Shown: positions 55,530 to 64,000 of the stretch, piece after piece
Position numbering within the stretch: the stretch's first letter is position 1
How the letters are laid out: the number at the start of each line of letters is the position of its first letter
Origin: Chlorocebus sabaeus
Lineage: Eukaryota > Chordata > Mammalia > Primates > Cercopithecidae
Reading direction: 5' to 3'
Assembly: GCF_047675955.1 (NCBI RefSeq)
Contig: NW_027327443.1
Span: 124,001 to 188,000 of the forward strand
Length of the DNA: 64,000 bases
Notes under the pieces: generated by a model
The model's input: only the letters and a program-made list of their open reading frames with translations
Database searches by the model: none
Told to the model about the DNA's origin: nothing
Program-made: the position numbers and the translations under genes

Positions 55530-57470
55530 GTGATATTTGGAAGCCCATGGAGGGCTCTGGTGAAAAAGGAAATATCTTCAATTAAAAACTGGAAAGAAGC
55601 TTTCTGAGAGACTCCTTTGTATTCTGTTAATTCATGACACAGAGTTATAGCTTTGACTCAAGAAGCCTTCCGCTAAGTCTGTTCTTGTGGAATTTGCAAA
55701 GTGATATTTGGAAGACCTTAGAGGGCTATGGTGTAAAAGGGAATATCTTCCGTTAAAAACAGAAAATAAGATTCCTGAGAAACTGAATTGTGTTCTGTTG
55801 GTTCATCTCCCAGAGTTTCAGCTTTCCGCTCAAGAGGCCGTTCACTAAGACTGTTCTTGTGAAATTTGCATATTGATATGTAGAAACCCATAGTGGGTTG
55901 TGGTGAAAAAGGAAATATCTTCCGTAAAAAACTGGAAAGAAGCTTTCGGAGAAACTGCCGTGTGTTCTGTTAATACATCTCACCGAGTTATAGCTTTCCC
56001 CTCCAGAAGCCTTTCGCTAAGTCTGTTCTTCTGGAATTTGCAATGTGATATTTGGAAGCCCATAGAGGGCTATGGTGAAAATGGAAATATCCTAAGATAA
56101 AAACCGAAAAGAAGCTTTCTGAGAAACTGCTTTGTGTTCTGTTAATTCATCTCACAGAGTTTCAGCTTTTCCATCAGGAGGACTTTCCCTAAGACTGTTC
56201 TTGTTGAATTTGCAATGTGATATTTATAAGCCCATAGAGGACTACGGTGAAAAAGGAAATATCATAAGATAAAAACTGATAAAGAAGCTTTCTGAGAAAC
56301 TGCTTTGTGTTCTGTTAGTTCATTTCAGAGGGTTACAGCTTTCCCATCAAGAAGTCGTTCACTAAGACTGTTCTTGTGAAATTTCAAAAGTGATATTTGG
56401 AAGCCCATAGAGGGCTACGGTGAAAAAGGAAATATTCTAAGTTAAAAACTGGAAAGAAGCTTTCTGAGATACTGCTGTGTGTTCTGTTAATACACCTCAC
56501 CGAGTTACAGCTTTCCCCTCAAGAAGCCTTTCGCTAATACTGTTTTTGTGGGATTTGCACAGTGATATTTGGAAGCCCATGGAGGGCTATGGTGAAAAAG
56601 GAAATATCTTCAATTAAAAACTGGAAAGAAGCTTTCTGAGAGACTCCTTTGTATTCTGTTAATTCATGTCGCAGAGTTACAGCTTTGACTCAAGAAGCCT
56701 TTCGCTAAGTCTGTTCTTGTGGAATTTGCAAAGTGATATTTGGAAGAGCCTAGAGGGCTATGGTGTAAAAGGAAATATCTTCCGTTAAAAACAGAAAATA
56801 AGATTTCTGAGAAACTGAATTGTGTTCTGTTGGTTCATCTCCCAGAGTTTCAGCTCTCTGCTCAGGAGGCCGTTCACTAAGACTGTTCTTGTGAAATTTG
56901 CATATTGATATTTAGAAACCCATAGTGCGTTGTGGTGAAAAAGGAAATATCTTCCGTAAAAAACTGGAAAGAAGCTTTCGGAGAAACTGCCGTGTGTTCT
57001 GTTAATACATCTCACCGAGTTACAGCTTTCCCCTCCAGAAGCCTTTCGCTAATTCTGTTCTTCTGGAATTTGCAAAGTGATATTTGGAAGCCCATAGAGG
57101 GCTATGGTGAAAATGGAAATATCCTAAGATAAAAACCGAAAAGAAGCTTTCTGAGAAACTGCTTTGTGTTCTGTTAATTCATCTCACAGAGTTTCAGCTT
57201 TTCCGTCAAGAGGCCTTTCCCTAAGACTGTTCTTGTGGAATTTGCAAAGTGATATTTGTAAGCCCATAGAGGGCTACGGTGAAAAATTAATTATCATAAG
57301 ATAAAAACTGATAAAGAAGCTTTCTGAGAAACTGCTTTGTGTTCTGTTAGTTCATTTCACAGGGTTACAGCTTTCCCCTCAAGAAGTCGTTCACTAAGAC
57401 TGTTCTTGTTAAATTTCAAAAGTGATATTTGGAAGCCCATAGAGGGCTACGGTGAAAAAGAAAATATCCT
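55530..57470 (+). repeat. Six-monomer tandem duplication (two units of 1032 bp)
   Basis: 55530 to about 56440 matches 56562 to about 57470 at an offset of 1032. Shared marks are AGAGACTCCTTTGTATTCTG, AGCTTTGACTCAAGAAGCC, ACAGAAAATAAGATTCCTG with a variant, and CTGATAAAGAAGC. Confidence 0.92.
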
Positions 57471-60017
57471 AAGTTAAAAACTGGAAAGAAGCTTTCTGAG
57501 ATACTGCCGTGTGTTCTGTTAATGCATCTCACCAAGTTACAGCTTTTCCCACAAGAAGATTTTCACTAAGTCTGTTCTTGTGGGATTTGCACAGTGATAT
57601 TTGGAAGCCCATAGAGGGCTATGGTAAAAAAGGAAATATCTTCAGGTAAAAACTGGAAAGAAGCTTTCTGAGAAACGGCTTTGTGTTCTGTTAATTCATC
57701 TCACAGAGTTACAGCTTTCCCCTCCAGATGTCTTTCACTAAGACTGTTCTTGTGGAATTTGCATAGTGATATTTGGAAGCCCGTAGAGGTCTACGGTAAA
57801 AAAGGATATGTCTTCCGTTAAAAACTGGTAAGAAGGTTTCTGAGAAACTGCTTTGTGTTCTCTTAATTCATCTCACAGAGTTAAAACCTTCCCCTCCAGA
57901 AGCCCTCTGCAAAGACTGTTCTTCTGGAAATTGCAAAGTGATATTTGGAAGCCCATAGAGGGCTACGGTGAAAAAGGAAATATGTTCCGTTAAACACTGG
58001 AAAGAAGATTTCTGAGAAACGGCTTTGTGTTCTGTTAATTCATCTCACAGAGCTACAGCATTTTTCTCCAGAATCCCTTCGCTAAGACTGTTCTTGTGGA
58101 ATTTTCAATGTGATATTTGGAAGCCCATAGAGGGCTATGGTGAAAAAGGAAATTACGTAAGAAAAAAACTGAAAAGAAGCTTTCTCCGAAACTGTTTTGT
58201 GTTCTGTTAATTCATCTCATAGATTTACAGATTTCTTCTCAAAAAGCCGTTCACTAAGACTGTTCTTGTGGAATATTCAAAGTGATATTTGGAAGCGGAT
58301 AGAGGGCTGTGGTGAACAGGGAAGTAGCCTAAAATAAAATCTGATAAGACTCTTTCTGAGAAACTACTTTGTGTTCTGTAAATTCATCTCACAGAATTAC
58401 AGCTTTTCCCTCAAGAAGCCTTACGCTAAGGCTGTTGTTGTGGAATTTGCAAAGTAATATTTGGAAGCCAATGCAGGGCTATGGTGAAAAAGGAAATATC
58501 TTCAGTGAAAAACTGGAAAGAAGCTTTCTGAGAAACTGCTTGTGTTCTGTAAATTCATCCCAAAGTGTTACAGCTTTCCCCTCAAGAAGTCTTTCGCTAA
58601 GACTGTTCTTGTAGAATTTTCAAAGTGATATCTGGAAGCCCATAGATGGCTATGGTGAAAATGGAAATATCCTAAGATGAAAACCGAAAACAAGTTTTCT
58701 GAAAAATTCTTAATGTTCTGTTAGCTCATCTCACAGAGTTACAGTTACAGCTCTCCCATCAAGAAGTCGTTAACTAAGACTGTTGTTGTGAAATTTGAAA
58801 AGTGAACTTTGGAAGCCGATAGAGGGCTATGGTGTAAAAGGAAATATCTTCCGTTAAAATCTGGAAAGCAACTTTCTGAGAAACTGCCGTGTGCTCTGTT
58901 AATACATCTCACCACGTTACAGCTTTCCCCAAAAGAAGTCTTTGGCTAAGACTATTCTTGTGGGATTTGCAAAGTGATATTTGGAAGCCTATAGAGGTCT
59001 TTGGTGAAAAAGGAAATATCTTCAGTTAAAAACTGGCAAGAACCCTTCTGAGAAACAGCTTTGTGTTCTGTTAATTCATCTCACAGAAATTCATCTTTCT
59101 CCTCAAGAAGCCTTTCTCTAAGACTTTTCTTGTGGAATATGCAAAGTGATATTTGGAAGTCCATAGAGGGCTATGGTTAAAAAGAAAATATCTTCAGTTA
59201 AAAACTGGAGAGAAGCTTTCTGAGAAACTGCTTTGTGTTCTGTTAATTCATCTCAAAGAGTTACAGCTTTCCCCTCAAGAAGCCTTTCGCTAAGCTTGTT
59301 CTTGTGAAATTTGCAAAATGAAATTTGGAAGCCTATAGAGAGCTACGGTGAGAAAGGAAATATCCTAAGTTAAAAACTGAAAAGAAGCTTTCTCAGAATC
59401 TGCTTTGTGTTCTGTTAATTCATCTTACAGAGTAAGAGCTTTACCCTCAAGAAGCGTTTAGCTAAGAATGTTCTTGTGGATTTTGCAAAGTGAAATTTGA
59501 AGCCCATAGTGGGGTACGGTGAAAAAGCAATATCTTCCGTTAAATTCGAAAAGAAGCTTTCTGAGAAACTGATTTGTATTCTGTTAATTCAACTCACAGA
59601 GTTACAGCTTTCCCCTCAGGAAGCCATTCACTAAGACTATTCTTGTGGAATTTGCAAAGTGATATTTGGAAGCCATAGAGGGCTATGGTGCAAAAGGAAA
59701 TAATTTCCTTTAAAAACTGGAAAGAAGATTTCTGAGAAACTGCTTTGTGTCCTGTTAAGTCATCTCACAGAGTTACAGCTTTCCCCTACAGAAGCCCTTC
59801 GCTAAAACTGTTCTTGTGGAATTTGCAAAAAGATATTTGGAAGCCCATAGAGGGCTACGGTGAAAAAGGAAATTGCCTAAGATAAAAACTGTAAAGAAGC
59901 TTTCTGAGAAACTGCAGTGTATTCTGTTAATACATCTCACTGAGTTACAGCTTTCCCCACAAGAAGCCTTTTGCTAACACTGTTCTTGTCGGATTTGAAA
60001 AGTGATATTTGGAAGCC

Positions 60018-60730
60018 CATGGAGTGCTATGGTGAAAAAGGAAATATCTTCCGTTAAAAACTGGAAAGAAGTTTCTGTGAAACTGCATTGCGTTCTGTTG
60101 TTTCATCTCACAGGGTTACAGCTTTCTCTTCCAGAAGCCTTTCGCTAAGAGTGTTCATGTGGAATTTGCAAAGTGATATTTTGAAGCCCCTAGGTGGCTG
60201 TGGTGTAAAAGGAAATATCTTCTGTAAAAAGCTGGAAAGAAGATTTCTTTGAAACTGATTTGTGTTCTGTTAATTCATCTCACAGAGTTAGAGCTTTCTC
60301 CTCCACAAGCCTTCCCCTTAGACTGTTCTTGTGGAATTTGCCAAGTGATATTTGTTAGCCAATAGAGGGCTATGGTGAAAATGGAAATATCCTAAGATAG
60401 AAACCGAAAAGAAGCTTTCTGTGAAACTGCTTTGTGTTCTGTTATTTCATCTCACTGAGTTACAGCTTTACCCTCAAAATCCGTTCACTAAGGCTGTTCT
60501 TGTGAAATTTGCAAAGTGACATTTGGAAACCCATAGAGGGCTATGGTAAAAAAGAAAATATCTTCCGTTAAAAACTGGAAAGAAGCATTCTGAGAAATTG
60601 CCGTGTGTTGTGTTAATACATCTCACTGTCTTACAGCATTCCCCTCAACAAGCCTTTCGTTAAGACTGTTCTTGTGAAATTTGCAAAGTGATATTTGGAA
60701 GCCCATAGAGGGCTACGGTGAAAAAGGGAA
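60018..60730 (+). repeat. Ordered monomer group, second copy (P-S)
   Basis: It matches 54345-55060 at offset 5673 (33 monomers), including CCCCTAGGTGGCTGTGGTG and TTGCCGTGTGTTGTGTTAAT. The monomer order then differs. Confidence 0.85.
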
Positions 60731-61179
60731 TATCCTCAGTTGAAAACTGGAAAGAAGCTTTCTGAGACACTTCTTTGTGTTCTGTTAATTCATCTCACAG
60801 ATTTATACATTTCCCATCAAGAAGACTTTCGCTAAATCTCTTCTTGTGCAATTTGCAAGGTGATATTTGGAAACCCATAGAAGGCTAAGGTGAAAAAGGA
60901 AATATCTTCCGTTAAAAACCGAAAATAAGCTCTCTGAGAAACTGCTTTGTGTTCTGTTAGTTCATCTCACAGTGTTTCAGCTATCCCCTCAAGAAGCCGT
61001 TCACTAAGTCTATTCTTGTGAAATTTGCAAAGTGATATTTGGAAACCCATATTGGGCTGTGATAAAAAAGGAAATATCTTCAGTTAAAAACTGGAAAGAA
61101 GCTCTCTGAGATCCTGCCGTGTGTTCTGTTAATACATCTCTCCGAGTTACAGCTTTCACCTCAAGAAGCCTTTTGCTAA

Positions 61180-61303
61180 GACTGTTCTTGTGGAATTGGC
61201 AAAGTGACATATGGAAGCCCATAGAGGGCTATGGTGAAAAAGACTGTTCTTGTGGGATTTGCAAAGTGATATTTGGAAGCCCATAGAGGGCTATGGTGAA
61301 AAA
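61180..61303 (+). repeat. 62-bp partial-monomer tandem duplication
   Basis: GACTGTTCTTGTGG through GGTGAAAAA (61180-61241) is repeated immediately at 61242-61303. The monomer is therefore about 234 bp, and the 172-bp phase shifts by about 62 bp downstream of this point relative to upstream. Confidence 0.9.
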
Positions 61304-62814
61304 GGAAATATCTTCCGTTAAGAACTGGTAAGGGGCTTTCTGAGAAACTGCCGTGTGTTCGTGTAATACATCTCACCGAGTTACAGTTTTCTCCTCAAGA
61401 AGACTTTCACTGAGACTGTTCTTGTGGGATTTGCAAACAGATATTTGGAAGCCCATAGAGGGCTATGGTGAAAAAGAAAATATCTTCAGTTAATAACTAG
61501 AAAGAGGCTTTCTGAAAAACTGCTTAGTGTTCTGTTAATTCATCTCGGAGAGTTACAGCTCACTCCTCAAGAAGCCCTTCGATAAGACTGTTCTTGTGGA
61601 ATTTGCAAAGTGATATTTTGAAGCCCATATGGGGCTATGCTGTAAAAGGAAATATCTTCCGTTAAAAACTGGAAAGACGATTTCTGAGAAACTGCTTTGT
61701 GTTATGTTTTTTCATCTCACAGGTTTACAGCTTTCCCTTCCAGAAGCCTTTCGCTAAGACTGCTCTTGTGGAAATGGCGAAGTGATATTTGGAAGCCCAG
61801 AGAGGGCTATGGTGAAAATGGAAATATCCTAAGATAAAAACCAAAAAGAAGCTTTCTGAGAAACTGCTTTGTGTTTTGTTAGTTCATCTCACAGAGTTAC
61901 AGCTTTCCCCTCAAGAAGCCGTTCACTAAGACTGTTCTTGTGAAATTTGCAAAGTGATATTTGGAAGCCCATAGAGGGCTTTGGTGAAAAAGGAAATATC
62001 TTCCGTTAAAAACTGGAAGGAAACTTTATCAGAAACTGCCGTGTGTTCTGAAAATACATCTCTCCAAATCACAGCTTTCCCCTCAAGAAGCCTTTCGCTA
62101 AGACCGTTCTATTGGAATTTTCAAAGTGATATTTCGAAACCCCTAGAGGGCTATGGTGAAAAAGGAAATATCTTCCGTTAAAAAGTGGAAAGAAGCTTTC
62201 TGAGACACTGCCGTGTGTTCTGTTAATACACCTCACCGAGTTTCAGCTTTTCCCTCAAGAAGCCTTTCGCTAAGACTATTCTTGTGGGATTTGCAGAGAG
62301 ATATTTGGAAGCCCAAAGTGGACTACGGTGAAAAAGGAAATATCTTCAGTTAAAAACTTGAAAGAAACTTTCTGAGAAACTGCTTTGTGTTCTGTTAATT
62401 CATCTCACAGAGTTACTGCTTTCCCCTACAGAAGCCTTTACCTAAGACTGTTCTTGTGGAATTTGCAAACTGATATTTGGAAGCCCATAGAGCGCTATGG
62501 TGAAAAAGGAAATATCTTCGGTTAAAAACTGGAAAGAAGCATTCTGAGAAACTGCTTTGTGTTCTGTTATTTCATCCCACAGGGTTACAGCTTTCCCTTC
62601 CAGAAGCCTTTCACTAAGACTGTTCCTGTGGGATTTGCAAAGTGATATTTGGAAGCCCATAGAGGGCTATGGTGAAAAAGGAAATATCTTCAGTTAAAAC
62701 CTAGAAAGAGGCTTTCTGAGAAAATGCTTTGTGTTCTGTTAATTCATCTCGGAGAATTACACCTCTCTCCTCAAGAAGCCCTTCGCTAAGACTGTTCTTG
62801 TGGAATTTGCAAAG

Positions 62815-63680
62815 TGATATTTTGAAGCCCCTAGGTGCTATGGTGTTAAAGGAGATATCTTCCGTTAAAAACTGGAAAGAAGATTTCTTAGAAACTGCTT
62901 TTTGTTCTCTTAATTCGTCTCTCAGAGTTAGAGCTTTCTCCTCCACAAGCCTTCCGCTAAGCCTGTTCTTGTGGAATTTGCAAAGTGATATTTGGAAGTC
63001 CATAGAGGGCTATGGTGAAAATGGAAATATCCTAAGATAAAAACCGAAAAGAAGCTTTCTGAGAAACTGCTTTGTGTTCTGTTAATTCATGTAACAGAGT
63101 TACAGCTTTCCCCTCAAGAATCCGTTCACTAAGGCTGTTCTTGTGAAATTTGCAAAGTGATATTTGGAAGCCCATAGAGGGCTATGGTGAAAAAGAAAAT
63201 ATCTTCCGTTAAAACTGGAAAGAAGCATTCTGAGAAATTGCCGTGTGTTGTGTTAATACATCTCACGGACTTACAGCTTTCTGTCAACAATCCTTTCGCT
63301 AAGACTGTTCTTGTGAAATTTGCAAAGTGATATTTGGAAGCCCATACAGGGCTACGGTAAAAAAGGAAATATCTACCGGTAAAAACTTCAAAAATGCTTT
63401 CTGAGAAACTGCCGTGTGGTTCGCGTAATACATCTCACCGCGTTACAGCTTTGCGCTCAAGAAACCTTTCGCTAAGACTGTTCTTGTGGGATTTGCAAAG
63501 TGATATTTGGAAGCCCATAGAGGACTATGGTGAAAATGGAAATATCCTAAGATAAAAACTGAAAAGAAGCTTTCTGAGAAAATGCTCTGTGTTCTGTTAG
63601 TTCATCTCACAGAATTACAGCCTTCCCGTCAATAATCCGTTCACTAAGACTGTTCTTGTGAAATTTGCAAAGTGATATTT
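62815..63680 (+). repeat. Ordered monomer group, third copy (P-U)
   Basis: Same order of marker monomers as 54345-55380: CCCCTAGGTG, CTCCTCCACAAGCC, AATCCGTTCACTAAGG, GTCAACAATCC, GCGCTCAAGAAACC, CAATAATCCGTTCAC. More diverged than the other pairs. Confidence 0.82.
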
Positions 63681-64000
63681 GGAAGCCCGTAGAGTGCTAT
63701 GGTGAAAAAGGAAATATCTTCTGTTAAAAACTGGAAAGAAGCATTCTGAAAAATTGCCGTGTGTTGTGTTGATACATCTCACCGACTTACAGCTTTCCCC
63801 TCAAGAAGCCTTTCGCTAAGACTGTTCTTGTGATATTTGCAAAGTGATATTTGGAAGCCCTTAGAGGGCAATGGTGAAATAGGACATATTACCATTACAA
63901 ACTGGAAAGAAGCTTTCTGAGAAAGTGCCCTGTGTTCGTGTAAGACATCTCACCGAGTTACAGCTTTTCGCTGAAGAAGACTTTAGCTAAGACTGTTCTT

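Larger units (their letters stand above)
39649..64000 (+). repeat. Alpha-satellite array, about 141 monomers with nested multi-monomer duplications
   Basis: Continuous 172-bp monomers in one orientation, no transposon recognised. Two upstream-half types alternate irregularly (CTTCCGTTAAAAACTGG and CCTAAGATAAAAACTGAAAA). From about 44.1 kb a third type with CCGTGTGTT and TACATCTCACCGAG, often with GTGGGATTTGC, becomes common. Long-range copies within it are listed separately. No gene, RNA gene or non-satellite segment larger than the 40-bp inserts was found. Confidence 0.95.

Noticed and set aside
58735..58760. Short repeat GTTACAGTTACAGCTC as a regulatory element
   Set aside because: A 6-bp slip (GTTACA twice) in one monomer; nothing supports function.

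Overview
The window is Old World monkey (cercopithecid) pericentromeric DNA. Three things point there. First, the background is a head-to-tail array of about 172-bp alpha-satellite monomers, each with an AAGCTT (HindIII) site at a fixed phase, very close to the African green monkey and macaque alpha consensus as I know it. Second, the single Alu carries the right-arm variant GATCCGGCCACTGCACTCC, which I associate with cercopithecid AluY (AluYRa-type) elements. Third, the L1 copies belong to the L1PA-derived lineage. I cannot name the species. No host protein-coding gene is present. The only protein reading frames with meaning are those of L1 retrotransposons, and all the L1 copies are defective.

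Layout: 1-1950, 3' part of L1 copy 1; 1951-4035, about 12 alpha monomers; 4036-10219, L1 copy 2; 10222-15547, about 31 monomers; 15548-18073, a non-satellite island (5'-truncated L1, fragment of an older L1, AT-rich DNA, a minus-strand solitary-LTR-like element, terminal poly(A)); 18074-19877, about 10.5 monomers; 19878-26073, L1 copy 3; 26076-28159, about 12 monomers; 28160-34436, L1 copy 4; 34439-39344, about 28 monomers; 39345-39648, one AluY; 39649-64000, about 141 monomers without further transposons. Every alpha monomer I examined runs in the same orientation, and all L1s and the Alu lie on that same strand.

The main observation is that the four large L1s are one insertion event seen four times. 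Each complete copy sits at the same base of an alpha monomer, has the same 14-bp target duplication (AAGAAGCCTTTCGC), the same (AAAT)n-type tail and, where the region is present, the same in-frame TGA in ORF2. The L1 was therefore captured in the satellite and amplified with it as a composite unit of about 8.3 kb (about 6.2 kb L1 plus about 12 alpha monomers). The copies differ in diagnostic ways that record later recombination: copies 3 and 4 have a duplicated first 85 bp that copy 2 has collapsed, copy 3 lacks 89 bp of 5'UTR, and copy 3 has a different 5' alpha flank joined at exactly the same base.

The distal array (39.6-64 kb) is a palimpsest of nested segmental duplications in whole-monomer steps (1, 6, 7, 12, 33 and 39-56 monomers). 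It includes a mosaic copy missing 17 monomers internally, a duplicated 40-bp non-satellite insert and a 62-bp partial-monomer duplication. From about 44 kb a monomer class marked by CCGTGTGTT and TACATCTCACCGAG becomes common. I saw no CENP-B box core. The pJ-alpha-type motif is in most monomers on the minus strand. Monomer divergence, interspersed transposons and irregular multi-monomer duplications suggest flanking or older satellite rather than a homogeneous active centromere core; that last point is inference.
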